The translations under genes and the position numbers were made by a program. From positions 375,061 through 398,820 of the forward strand of contig WELA01013488.1 in NCBI GenBank assembly GCA_009602735.1: a stretch of DNA of 23,760 nucleotides, in the 5' to 3' direction. The DNA comes from Mesotaenium endlicherianum. Its lineage: Eukaryota > Streptophyta > Zygnematophyceae > Zygnematales > Mesotaeniaceae. Shown piece by piece: positions 1 through 10,267 of the stretch. Every line of letters starts with the position of its first letter. Position 1 is the stretch's first letter. The notes below the pieces were generated by a model. The model was not told the origin of the DNA and ran no database searches. It saw nothing but the letters and a program-made list of their open reading frames with translations.

Positions 1-18
1 CCCCCCCCCCCCCCCCCC
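1..18. repeat. poly-C tract at window edge
   Basis: The window opens with an uninterrupted run of about eighteen C residues. Poly-C/poly-G tracts also occur inside the CRM-gene intron and in its GC-rich flank, so this seems to be a common simple repeat in this genome. It could also mark a low-quality contig edge. Confidence 0.8.
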
Positions 19-458
19 GCACAGTTCTAGGTTGTCATGCAAGCAAGCTGTGTGCTCCCCCGACCTAAGCAAGATGGGAGGGCTCTCCTCTCCCTCCGGT
101 CTCCTGTTATGGGAACGAGCTGTTTCTGCCGCCGCTGCTGCTTCCATTCGCCCTTGCAACACACAACTGTGGGACAATCTTTGGTTTGCTCATGGTAGGG
201 CAATTGAGCCGTTCCGTGTGTGTGTGGCTTTGGTGGGAGGTGGGTGGGGAGGCAGGGGAGCAAGGGCTTACAATCGTACCGGAGAACATATCACAATCAT
301 TTTGAAAAAATAAAGCATGTGTCAGCATCGGACAAAATGGTGGTGCAAATTCTCTTGTTGCCTTTTTCTTGCCGAGTGCCTTACGAAGCGCAAAGGTTCC
401 TGCAAGAGGCCAGCAGCTGCGACCTTACCTGTCATTGGGGTTGGTGCGGGGGCTGCAG

Positions 459-1723
459 AGGCGGAGTACGTGCCGTCGCTGCGCTTCAGCGTGCGCAACA
501 TGAGCCGCATCACGTGGGCCGGCATGTGGTCCCTGCACGAGCAGAAGCAGCAGCGCACGGGCCGGCAGGCGCGCCTGAGCAGCAAGCTGCGCAGCTTTGC
601 GTTCGACGACGTCGCCCGCAAGTAAGAGCGCGTTCGCACGCCTGTCTGCCCTCGCACTCGCGGCGCCTCTGGCTCCGGTCTTCCGCCTTCCGGCTTTGGC
701 CCTCGAGTTCTGGGCGTTGGCGATATCTGTGGGCTTTGGACATCAGGACTCGGGGGGCTTCCTCTGGGCTCTGGGCTCTGGGCTCTGGGCTCTGCACTTT
801 CTTTGAGATCCATTTTTTGGACGATGTACTTTCTACGGGCTCTGAGTTGTCGGCTTCGAGCTTCCTTTGGGCTCTTCTTGAGGCCTTCGGCTCTGGGCTC
901 TGGGCTCTGGGCTCGGATTTGGTGCTGCTAGTATTAGGCTGAGGGCTTTGCGCTGTGGCCTGCAACGCCGTGCTTTGGGCTCTACGCTTCGCACTTTGGG
1001 CTCTACGCTTCGCACTTTGGGCTGCGGAGCTGGAGGAGTTCAATGCACCCCGTCCGCCATGTACTTGTGGCCGCGCTTGTGATGGCTGTTTGTTGAGTTG
1101 CAAGAGAAGCTGGGGGCACTGCAGTGACGGGATTGCTCGGCTGCCAATGGAGACACGTCGTTGTGTGTTATTGTGTGTGTGTGGGTGTGCGTGTCTGCCA
1201 ACACGTGTGCGTGTGTGTTTTTGTGTTGCGTGTGTGTTCCTTTGTATGTGTGGTAGTGTATTTCAAAATATGGATATGAACATGAACACAAATATATATG
1301 TGTTTGTAATAGGCGTACGTACATGTACGTAGACTATATCCAGATACGGCATCGTGGAGGGTTTTATGCTGTCGTGATGCAGATTGTCGTGGTGATGTGA
1401 CAAAGCTGTGTCGTGCAACTTGCCAGGGCTGTTGCATGCTTACGCTCTCAGTTCCATGTTGCCATATTCCTCTATGTGTGCTGCCTGTAGGGCGCGCCAC
1501 TCACGCAAGCCGTGGGCCATGCTTGCCCCTTCTGCGTGTGCGAAAAAGCAGGATGGCAAAGAGGTGGGGCATGAACTGGCTGAGCACGCGCTACATGACA
1601 ACGCCCAGGCCTGATCTGAGCGCTGATGGCACACGCTACTCGTGGCCCATCTCCCTGGCGACGATCGAGCTCTGGCTTGGCTCCATTTGCCCGTCCTCTT
1701 CGCACGAGCCTTCTCGCTGCTGA
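459..1723 (+). CDS. Unidentified protein, last two recognisable exons
   Basis: I do not recognise this protein. Exon 459-621 is GC-rich with strong codon bias and reads EYVPSLRFSVRNMSRITW and on to FAFDDVARK. It follows GGGGCTGCAG and ends at a good donor, AA|GTAAGAG, in phase 2. The next good acceptor in the same phase is AAAAAGCAG|G at 1551/1552. It opens exon 1552-1723, which reads MAKRWGMNWLSTRYMTTP, later SLATIELWLGS, and stops at TGA 1721-1723. Joining them restores one frame through a Lys codon. A TGTAA motif 80 nt past the stop fits a 3' end. The 930-bp intron holds minisatellite and GT repeats. The residues suggest a soluble, Arg/Trp-rich protein with no obvious signal or membrane segment. 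The start is not visible: the frame is open back to 317, but 317-458 lacks the same codon bias. Intermediate exons, or an acceptor at 461 instead of 459, remain possible. Confidence 0.5.
762..1023 (+). repeat. GGGCTCT heptamer minisatellite and 21-bp repeat in intron
   Basis: The intron of the 459-1723 gene contains blocks of the heptamer GGGCTCT. Positions 766-789 have four GGG runs separated by CTCT. A second block at 891-915 has three. Degenerate GGGCT/TTTGGGC copies are scattered between. Positions 973-1023 carry two full copies and one partial copy of a 21-bp unit ending CTACGCTTCGCA. The 766-789 block matches the canonical G-quadruplex pattern (four G3 runs with 4-nt loops) on the strand that would be transcribed. 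Confidence 0.85.
1161..1257. repeat. GT-rich microsatellite
   Basis: An imperfect run of GT dinucleotides, broken by GGG, GC and TT, lies near the 3' end of the intron of the 459-1723 gene. Reading frames through it are simple-repeat translations such as alternating Cys/Val or Thr/His, not genes. Confidence 0.85.
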
Positions 1724-1802
1724 CGAGAGGCGGGCGAGGTATGCAAGGTAGGTGCAGCTTTCCAGGCCGGAGCTGTGGTGGGCCGGCTGTGGCGTTGCCT
1801 GT

Positions 1803-1807
1803 TGTAA
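1803..1807 (+). terminator. Candidate TGTAA poly(A) signal of the upstream gene
   Basis: TGTAA lies 80 nt past the TGA at 1721-1723 on the coding strand, in an AT-richer stretch. UGUAA is the established poly(A) signal of many chlorophyte mRNAs. The spacing is sensible for a short 3' UTR, but a 5-mer can occur by chance. Confidence 0.4.
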
Positions 1808-2414
1808 ATTCAGTATTCTAGTGTTTAGTCTGGTCTAAGGTTCAACGAGGTAGAACCATAGAGATGAAGAGGAATAATCAGGTCTGCCTTTTGATTTCAC
1901 ACTGGAGACGCTCTTGTGGCGCGTGAAGAAGGCAGACTGGCACGCTCTCATGGCCCGCCATAAGAACGTGAGGTGCAGTGGGCACGATATTGACCCGTGC
2001 CCGTTAATTGGACACTAATGTGAACTTATGCGGACACTGCTTTGGTGTCCATGCGAAAGCACTGGGTGGTGCTCAACCATAGAGAATTAGACAGAATGCC
2101 CAGGTGTTGTCTGTCCACATTTTGGGCATTGTTAATAGTGGGGCTTGTTGTCTTTGTTGACGAAACATGTGCAATGATTGTCCTTGCTGATTTAATGTTT
2201 CTTGGTGAACCTTATATGTGCAATTATCACAATCTCAACATCAAGCAACTTTATGCTGCTTGTGAGAAATGCAATTCACGTAGCGCACAGCACGCTCTAC
2301 TGTTGAACATCCAAATAAACAGTATGCGATATCTGCACAAAATAAGTGCTACTCATACTTCTGGCGAAGCAATTAAGCTGACCTGGAGCAGATAGTGATG
2401 CTGAAATGGTACAA
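1808..2414. other. Convergent intergenic region
   Basis: This lies between the inferred 3' ends of the plus-strand gene and the minus-strand AP2 gene. A 117-codon plus-strand frame at 2042-2395 contains a hydrophobic stretch (FWALLIVGLVVFV). It has no splice context, codon bias or family resemblance, so I treat it as chance. Nothing else is recognisable. Confidence 0.5.
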
Positions 2415-2471
2415 TTACAATCATAATGACCAGTTACAATGATAATAATGACTGTCTACTACACCTTTACA
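2415..2471 (-). terminator. Cluster of three TGTAA signals downstream of the AP2 gene
   Basis: On the minus strand TGTAA occurs at 2467-2471, 2434-2438 and 2415-2419, that is 66 to about 120 nt past the inferred TAG at 2537-2539. No such motif follows the alternative stop at 2792 within 90 nt. The cluster therefore favours the longer model ending at 2537. Confidence 0.45.
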
Positions 2472-2536
2472 CTTGCTCGTGTAGCGACCAAATCGACGAC
2501 TTCCTCCTACGTGCTGCTAGTACGGCTAGGTGGAGA

Positions 2537-5500
2537 CTAACTGGTTCTTTGCATCCTCAAGCGTGAACCTACCGAGAATGCTGCAGTTGCAGCTTGAGCA
2601 TAATAAATGGGTCCCTGCTACAGCTGCACCTGGTGGTAAGTCATCCAATCGAAAAAACTTGCAAGCATGAAAAATAATAAAATTTCTGCTACTACCTCGC
2701 TCACTCACCTACACCTGACAATTCACTAACAAATACCCCTTCTCACAATAATACACTGCGATTAATATTCCCACTCTGTTCACATACTACCTCAAACCTC
2801 AGAAGCCTTTGCTGCATTCACAATTTTGGCCAGAGCTCGACGCAGGAGAGTTTCGAAGTCTGTGGAGAACCTGGAGCAGAAGTCTCTCGAGACTTCACCT
2901 GCGAACACCTTGTATTTAGCATTAGTATAAAGGACGCTCGTCAGCTGTAGCAAAGTTTACCCTAATGTAGAATGGCACTTCTTTCTTACGACGCTCTTTA
3001 TCAGAAGAATTGAGAAATAATCAGCCTTTAGTCTTGCACATAAGCACATGTTAATACAAGTATCTACTTTGAATGCTTACTTCTTAGCTTACGTTGCATC
3101 TACAGGTTAACAGTAAACTTTCTCAAAGTGAACAATATGTTTGTGCCGATCAACAATCTGTAAGACACATTGCGATCTAAGAGTTTCATGATGACTCTTA
3201 AAATTGTAGAATGCATGTGTTGAAGATGATTGAGATGTGAGCATTTACCTCCAGGAAGCTGCACCCTTTTTGTGTTCTGCCGAGCACCTTCCTGCAGCTG
3301 CTGGAAGGAAGATGTCAGATAGGATATACCTATTTACCATGACTAGGAGAAGCCACAAAGCGCATCACCTAGGCATTACCCTGGTAAACGCTATAGGATA
3401 GGAAAGGCCAGACGCACATCATGACAGGGACTGCTGCAAGAAGTCATCAAGAATCGGGAATGACATCATTTACTCCTGAAAACTAAGCATTGGTGATGAG
3501 TTTCTTACCTTCTCCTCAGCTACTCGGAACTCCTCAATGTACTTCGAAATGCAGAAGTTAGTCTTTGCTTGAGCCCCCTTCTCAATAATCAACGCCCTGG
3601 AGAGTCAGCTCAGAAGAAATTCCTGATCAGTATTTGCCTTCCATTGATATTCCTATCCTCGTCTGACATTGTATCCAACCAACTGGCCGTGTGGCAGTAG
3701 ATGCTCATAGACATGTTGGAAACTTTTGCATGTACTCGTCAGCTGTTCCATGCACCAACAGCCGCGTAGCAGCGCAGAACATGTCAAAGTATTGACCTTT
3801 TCAAAAATCGATTCACTCGACTCACAGAGCAGTGGGGATACCCTGCAGGGTCATTGGAAGAGTGAACAGAGATATACAGCAATCAGGAAAGCAACACATG
3901 AGCCAGCTTACTTGTCATACTGGCGGGCAGCCTCTTCTTCCGTGGCATGAATGCCAAATGATACATTCTTCCTGCCAAAGTAAGTGCCGATACGAGCTTC
4001 CCAGCGACCATCTTGTCCCGATACTCCCCGGTACTTTGACTTGCCTCTCGAGAATGCACTGACGTGACAAAGACCCAAGCAAAGAAATATGATAGCTCAG
4101 ACATCGCTGGTTGCTGTACACCATTCAGAGCATAGCTCTAAGCTGAGGTGAAAAACAATGCATACTTTATCTCTGAAGCACACCTACAAACTAGTGTGCT
4201 TTTGATTTTAGAATGATCCATTTGAGATGATACTTTTGCAGAAATATATACCTGCTCTGTCTACGCAACCGTGCAACAACAGCCTCCTGCGACAGTCCCT
4301 CATAGTCTTTCAGCTCATCGTCATAGCCCTGCGGTGGAAAGTTGGTAGCATGGCCAAGCCCCTTGCAGCATAAGAGAGCAATATCATAGGCCCTGCGCAA
4401 GATCACACAGATCTTGATATTTAGGCAAAATAATGTAGAAGAATACTACTGGTCATCAGTCTTACAAAAAAATGATCCATATGGCCAAAGACAGAATAAT
4501 GTGTAGAAGTATGATGAATTGATGCCCGAGAAAACTTAAAAGTACATATATTTGGTCAACTGATTGATCACATTTGGTCATCATCAATGCAGTCATTCAA
4601 ATTTGTCCCTCCAAGAGAATGTTACCTTGCAGCGTTAACCTCGCTATCATATCCCCCTGCTCATAATCAACAGCAAACACAGAAGTGAGGAGATGTCTCC
4701 CTCACCCATCAAGTGAAAAAGCCCCAGCACTGGAACCGACTGAAAGACTTTCACCCCTTTCATGTGTTTTGATTGCTGTGTTTTGACAATGATAGTGATT
4801 GCTTGTAAAAAAATCAGGTCATTCCAGCTGTAAATTTTTGTCAAAACAACACAGCTGAGCTTTTCAGACACAGAAAAGGACTTATGTTGTCACAACGAGA
4901 TAACTGCGTTTGTATAATATGTGAGCACAGAAGTCAAACTGAATCCTCACCTAGATATAATTGCTTACGCTGAACCCACAGAGATGCCTCCCACCGTTTA
5001 GTCAACCTGCACCCCAAAAAGCACCCTCTACCAAAGTTTCAATTCTGGTGTCTGGCAATTTGTACTCCACCGGTCCGTTACCTGAAGAATTGAAATTAGT
5101 TGCATGATACAGTACTACAAGTAATAAAAGAATCTCATCCATCTCAAGCCAAACACAATCTTCAGTTTTGACTTACTTGTGCTTGCTGACGCCTCGGAAT
5201 GTAGAAGTAGTTCCTCGACAGCTTTCCTTGTTGTTATCACTTTGCTGCAGATCCAAACGGCCACCTTTCCCGAGTGCATCCTTGCCACTAGCAAACAGTA
5301 ACAGGTTGCCTCTCTCTGCACTGCATAAAGCCTGGAGATTTGCTTGATCCTTGGGATTCTCCAAGGCAGCCTTCTTTGCTGGTGGTTGACCAGTAGAACT
5401 TGGACAACTGTATCGTAGCTTCTTGGGCATCTTATCAGAAGACCCTACTCTGCGCACCACCCTCCGATGCTTTGGGGATGCAGATAGTCCAAGTGTACCA

Positions 5501-7594
5501 TCCACAGGAGGTAACAAGCTTGGATCCACTTTGACCTGTACTTTTGAGGAAGGCTGTGGCTTGCACAGACCAACACGCCTTGTTACATGATCAATTGTTA
5601 TTGACGGCTCAGAGCTAAAAGCCATTGCTACAGAAAAGGCTGACAAAGAAGGTAAAGAAGGCAACGCTTCAGGACTCGGCACTCTGACCTGAGGGGCCGA
5701 GGCCTCATAAGGCACAGCAGATAGTCCAGGAAGGTGTGGTGCCACAGCTTGAGGGATCCACCCTCCTCTCTTTGCAGGAACTTCCATGACTGTAGACCTT
5801 GAAATGGGTGAGCTCTTTATGAACAAACCCCATGAGAGAGGCTCATTTGCAGGAGAAGTTGATGAAGACAACTGCCTGACAGTTGCTGGCAAGGGCCCTG
5901 AAAGTTGTGGGTGCTTTTCTGAAATTTCAGCCGGGTGGATCTTGTTCTTGCCAACAGATAGCCGGCCAGCTTGGAGCAACTGGGGAACAGGAGAACACGA
6001 TGCAGTCTCCTCCCTTAACTTTGTCATTGTCTGCACAGGATTTTCTGGATTTCCTTGAAGCATATACTCTTTGGAGCAGATGCTGAACTTTGATCTCTGG
6101 GGGGCTGCGAAGTGAATGTCAGTGGTGGCAACATGAACTTCATTGTCTGTAACTTGTGGAGACAGAGAGGAGTCCTCAAAGAGCAGCTCCACTTCTCTTG
6201 AGTAACCTTCTGGTAACCGGGTAGCATCATTGGCCAGTGCAACGGTGAAAGACGAGCTCTCAATTATGTTGCACTTGCTGCCTTGAGATGCTTGTACATT
6301 GATGATGTGCAAGTCTTCCTCAATGAAGCTGTCAGTTGCATTTGCCTTCCCCGCCGTTGCAGCAGGCACACAAGTAGGACACAGGCCCTGTAAGAAGCAA
6401 GAACTATATTCTTGAGTGCTCCACGCACAGCTGCTCCTTAAGGAAAAAGCACTTTGATCTCCTGAAACTTGCTGATTATCGGTGTCTGCTACAAGAAGTG
6501 GCTGCATTGGCCTCATTCTGGTCTCCCATAACCCTCGTTCTTGTACGCCCATGCTGTTGGTCGGATTTTCAAACACTATTGCAGGACTGGATTCTTCACT
6601 TGACATTGTATCAGTGAATTCCTCTAAAGTTGCATCTTCGATACTGTCAAGCTCTGATGGCCAGTCAGGACTTTCTGCACCAACGTCAGCTCCTACTGTG
6701 TCGTCAAGTACCAGCTGATACTGCATGAAGTCGTGAGCGGTTGGCATAGCTGCCATGGCAGGTGCATACACGCTAAAATCTGAGCATATGTCATGTCCTT
6801 GGGCTGGTCCAAATTCATCAAGTCCAAGCCGAGCACCTTCAATTTTTGAATCAAGAGAATACTGTCCAGATAGTGACTTCCACCATGAAGGAAAGGGCCT
6901 TGAATGTGGACGTGTATCACAAGGTTGTTGGTGCTGATAGGGATGTGTACAAGATTCTTGCACTAGACATAATTCGCCATGTTCAGCGTTCTCCACTTTG
7001 ACAGGCTGTAACATCTCCTCCTCCGCATGTCCAAAGTGTGTTCCTGTAATCAGTACAAGTATGAGAGACACACATGCCTTATTAACAGCTGCTTACTGAA
7101 GCATCAAGTGTCTCCTTTCTTGCTATTTGCAGAAGCTGTAAAAGTACAAAAAGTAGAATTGCAGATGTGCGTACGCGCAGCTAAAGCAGTTGCCTCAAAT
7201 GTTTAAAGAAGTAGCCTCTACGATGTGACACGCTTTTGGCAGTTTTGGAGTACTTTAATAGCAGCTGCAGAAGTTGCATCGTGAAAAGAAATGTGCAAGT
7301 GACTGTACCTTGTGAGGTAGTGTGATGACTCAACTCTGGTTCTAAGAGGCTGATACCAGTTTGAGGTGAAGCACCGTGGGTGTGCAATACAGAACCACCT
7401 GGAATGTTGCAGCCATTTACGTCGTCAATTGAAGAGCCCGACATGTCAAAAGAAGTGCGTTTGGACATCTGTGTGCTGCCATGCCTTGGAGTCCAGATTG
7501 TGAAGCCAGCTTCAGAGTGTGATGGATTATGGATTGTGTGCTTTCCAGGTTGAAGCCGTTGAAGAGTTCCAATCGAATTGCAAAGAGAAGGCAT
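2537..7594 (-). CDS. Two-repeat AP2 domain transcription factor (ANT/PLT-like)
   Basis: Nuclear DNA-binding regulator, inferred from two AP2 repeats. Exons in transcription order: 7594-7309, 7043-5177, 5006-4951, 4656-4626, 4392-4252, 4058-3912, 3596-3509, 3300-3249, 2898-2798, 2614-2537. All junctions are GT-AG and phases match throughout, giving about 948 aa. Repeat 1 (about 710-768) reads FRGVSKHKLTKRWEASLW, then QLYLGGYDSE, AARAYDIA and NFPPQGYDDEL. It lacks the ten-residue insertion typical of land-plant ANT. The linker has RLRRQSSAFSRGKSKYRGVS. Repeat 2 (about 801-859) has GRWEARIG, GRKNVSFGIHATEEEAARQYD, split across the next intron, and AKTNF. A basic stretch near 620-639 (KHRRVVRRVG...KMPKKLR) may be a nuclear signal. 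An acidic region near residue 220 may activate transcription. Exon 7043-5177 is one open block of 622 codons. Uncertain points: the start (an acceptor-like CAACAG precedes ATG 7594) and the 3' end, since reading through the 2797 donor gives Val-stop at 2792 (924 aa). Confidence 0.85.
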
Positions 7595-7780
7595 TGGCCT
7601 GTTGCAAGTTAATCTATTGCAACTCGTGTAAAATCATCCACAGTATCGTGTAAACATATAAGGCTCCGACCAACAATTTGAAATTCATGAAAACAGTAAA
7701 ACAATCACCTTAGACATCTAGTGAAGCAGTCGTTGCACTTTAAAGCACAGTGCTTCTTCGGCTGCCTTCAAGTATAAATC

Positions 7781-8077
7781 TTAATGACTCATATGTAGTA
7801 CTTTTTGGCGGCCCTTTTTTAAACTGCTTTTGAGGTGCAATTTAGATCTGGCTTTACGAAAATAACTCGGGGAACAGATTCTGCCTCTGTTGGTATCTAA
7901 GCTGTTGCAATCTTTGTGCGCAACTTCCCTACAGCAACCACGTAGCTCTTGCGAAGAGGAAGTCATCTGCAGTGCAACGCCACTCAGAAGCTTAATCATA
8001 TCTAGCCGTGCCCGGACTATCTGCACATTACTGTTCCTCAATCTGGAGGGACCGTACGTCGCGAAATCGTCCTCCAA
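7781..8077 (-). other. Possible 5' exon of the AP2 gene
   Basis: A minus-strand frame starts MEDDFATYGPSRLRNSNV and stays open for 98 codons, just upstream of the AP2 start at 7594. It looks like an acidic N terminus. The acceptor before 7594 (CAACAG|GCC) needs a phase-2 donor. The only one in this frame is AC|GTACGG, seven codons in. A stronger donor (TTTTC|GTAAAG, about 7848) is in the wrong phase. It may be 5' UTR, a true first exon under another splice pattern, or chance. Confidence 0.25.
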
Positions 8078-9493
8078 GTAGTCTCCAGGTGTCTATCAAG
8101 TACTTCTAAATGTCTACAAGATCGTTAAAGGCCTGCATAAATCAGCTCAGTCTTGAAGATACTAATATGACGAGATTCGACTGACATTAGATTGTGAAGA
8201 CTCCAAAAAAAATGATGTAGGTTAAAATACACCTGCATATCTGATTGGGGCTACTTTGGACTATGTTTGCACGCCTTCGGTTTAGAATCTTCTTCCAAGA
8301 GCGTTAGGAGATTACAATCATGAAGAGTAGTCGTTTTGCGAGATGTCCGGCACCTTAGGCGACAAACAAGAGCTTTCACACCGCTTGACATCGATGTCCT
8401 GCAGGTCCAAGGCCCTCGCGTGAAGATAAACAACGCAAGTCTTTTTAAGAACTAATGTTCAACAACTGATGGCATGCCTTTTCAGAGCACGAAAAGAGGA
8501 TCCACGTAACCGCGAAACCAATTGCTAATCAATAACGTTGTTGAAAGACTTGCCGGCCACTGCATGTCGTTTGCCGAGCAGCAAAAAGATATTACGTATC
8601 GCCTATAATGCATGCATGGGCTCCTCGCAAGCAATCTGGTGTTTCGTGAAAGGAATAGCTCCCCTTCAAGCTGCTGACGTGTGGTGCCACTAATTATGAC
8701 AAATTACAGGCATTGATGACCCTTCGCGACTGCTCGCAACTGCTCGCGACTCGAAAAATCACGATGAACTAAATTCGGGCCGGTCGGGTTCGCGATCGGC
8801 ATGTCGTCTGCCAAGAGGTGACATGAATAAAGCTAGGCATCTCTCTCTCGTGTTTTGGCTTTCGTTTCTGGTGTACGCCATGCACTATATCTACAACCAG
8901 CTGATTATTTTGCATGGTGTGGTGATTCCTAGCTTACAAGCATCTTGAAATTCTAAGCATTACGGATCTTAGCTCGTTCAAATTAAGTTTATAAAAATAT
9001 TTGTCCTTCAGATTTCTGAGGTTCAAAGGCTCATTTGGCTGGCCATGATTCGGCACCTGATCGATCACTAAATTTACGCCGATCTTCAAGAGAAACGGCG
9101 AGGGCGGAGTATTCGCCATTCGGCTGCATTCGAGTTCTCGAGAAGTATACGAGAAGTTAGACAATGCGAGGCGGAAAACGACCGCGGGCGGATCCAATTA
9201 GGGTGTAGGCTGCCCGTACTGACCGGGCCCCCTGGGGTCGTTGTCTCGACGGCTTCTTTACGAGGTTCCATATAACATGTTCGACAAAAGGGTGTAGGCG
9301 TTAAATGCGCTAAAGAATGCCTGGATACGCAAACTATCACAGACTGGTACAACTTGCATGTACAACTATATGATACACGTATTTCTAAATGACACGACTT
9401 GAATATTCTACACATTCCTGCTATTCACTTAAGTAATAATTATGCAAGATTCTCTTATGATAGATTCTTCCCATCATTTTCATTTATAGATTT
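8078..9493. other. 5' flank of the AP2 gene
   Basis: About 1.4 kb separates the AP2 5' end from the retrotransposon nest. An 87-codon minus-strand frame at 8934-9197 and a 60-codon frame at 8251-8433 have no recognised homology. A 17-bp motif close to GCATGTCGTYTGCCRAG occurs at 8562-8578 and again at 8799-8815. A short CTCGCGACT/CTCGCAACT repeat lies near 8725-8755. I see no gene here with confidence. The promoter of the minus-strand AP2 gene should lie in this stretch. Confidence 0.45.
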
Positions 9494-9999
9494 TGTTATG
9501 ACCCCTAGTCAATAGTCAACTCTTACACGTGTCACACGTGTTGTTGACTCATCACACGTTCGACTAGTTGACTAGTCATATAGTTGACTTGACTTACTAA
9601 GAGTCCATCTCAGCAAGCACGTCTAGTCAGCTGCTACTAGTATGTCTAGTCAGCGATTACTAGCGCCAATAATGATAGACAGTTCAAGTGCATATTAGAG
9701 CTTCTTCACACACATCATGACTAACAGCACAAAATTACATATCATCTAGATTAGACATTACCATCTATCCGTTAAGACAGATTTCAGTCATAGCTAGCAT
9801 CAGTCAGACACAGATGCAGCTTGAAGCTTCAACATTCATGTATAAATTGACTCTTGCACACGGCAAGACCATTCCAATCATCAAGCATATACTCCTTTCA
9901 AGTCTTCACTTCTCATCTACTAAGTATATGCAATTAAGTTCCTATTCTTAAGTCTACCTAAGCCTAAATGGCTGAAGGTAGTTCTAATAATTCCTTAAA
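9494..9999 (+). repeat. 5' LTR of copia element A
   Basis: Direct repeat of 20955-21462, about 506 bp. It begins TGTTATGACCCC. Homology to the 3' copy runs through the gag ATG (9968) to TTCCTTA, so the LTR end includes the first ten or so gag codons. The last two bases are AA here against CA in the 3' copy. The LTR is AT-rich, with TATAAAT at 9841-9847 as a likely core promoter. Confidence 0.88.
9508..9593 (+). promoter_or_regulatory. Cluster of TTGAC, CACGTG and TGACTCA boxes in LTR U3
   Basis: Within 86 bp there are six TTGAC/GTCAA cores (9508, 9515, 9544, 9568, 9584, 9589), two CACGTG G-boxes (9526-9531, 9535-9540) and one TGACTCA (9545-9551). Most recur in the 3' LTR from about 20970. 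TTGAC is the WRKY-binding core and CACGTG/TGACTCA are bZIP/bHLH sites in green plants. A function here is inference. The TATA-like box lies about 250 bp downstream. Confidence 0.5.
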
Positions 10000-10267
10000 C
10001 GATATCGGAGCGATAGGCACAGAAAAGTTTGATGGTGAAGATTTTTACTTTTGGAGCACTCGTCTTCGAGTGTTGCTTGATCTCTCAGGGCTCTGGGACC
10101 ATCTAAGTCAAGATCTTGTCGTCCCTCCTGCAGAACATACAGAAGTATATCGCAAGTTTATTCTTCTCAGAAAAACAGCCTACTCAGTATTGATGAGAGG
10201 CTTATCAGTAGAGCATTTTAAGCTAATCCATGAAGATGCCACTCCTCGAGCTGCATGGAAAGCTTTG
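9968..10267 (+). pseudogene. gag: Element A gag, 5' part, interrupted by element B
   Basis: Starts MAEGSSNNSLNDIG and carries the copia Gag signature FDGEDFYFWSTRLRVLL at about residues 19-35. The ATG is inside the LTR. The frame is open to AWKAL, where element B inserted in the sequence AGCTTTG. Gag continues after 16250, starting from the second TSD copy. Gag of this type forms the virus-like particle that packages element RNA. Confidence 0.85.
10000..10011 (+). other. Decayed primer-binding site of element A
   Basis: CGATATCGGAGC follows the LTR end directly. It aligns with TGGTATCGGAGC in element B, and with the plant copia primer site for the 3' end of initiator Met-tRNA, with two further changes. 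The alignment fixes the LTR end at 9999 and places the primer site inside the gag frame. Confidence 0.65.

Noticed and set aside
766..911. GGGCTCT array as an interstitial telomere
   Set aside because: Plant and green algal telomeres are TTTAGGG or TTTTAGGG. This heptamer differs at several positions and the copies are interspersed with unique sequence inside an intron.
220..1103. Long frames on both strands (220-942 plus, 322-813 and 510-1103 minus) with Leu-Trp-Ala-Leu or Gln-Ser-Pro-Glu-Pro repeats
   Set aside because: They are translations of the GGGCTCT minisatellite and change frame freely. They cross the exon/intron boundary of the real gene and have no family resemblance.
2042..2395. 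117-codon plus-strand frame with a hydrophobic segment
   Set aside because: It lies between two convergent 3' ends, with no splice signals, codon bias or recognised domain. Most likely chance.
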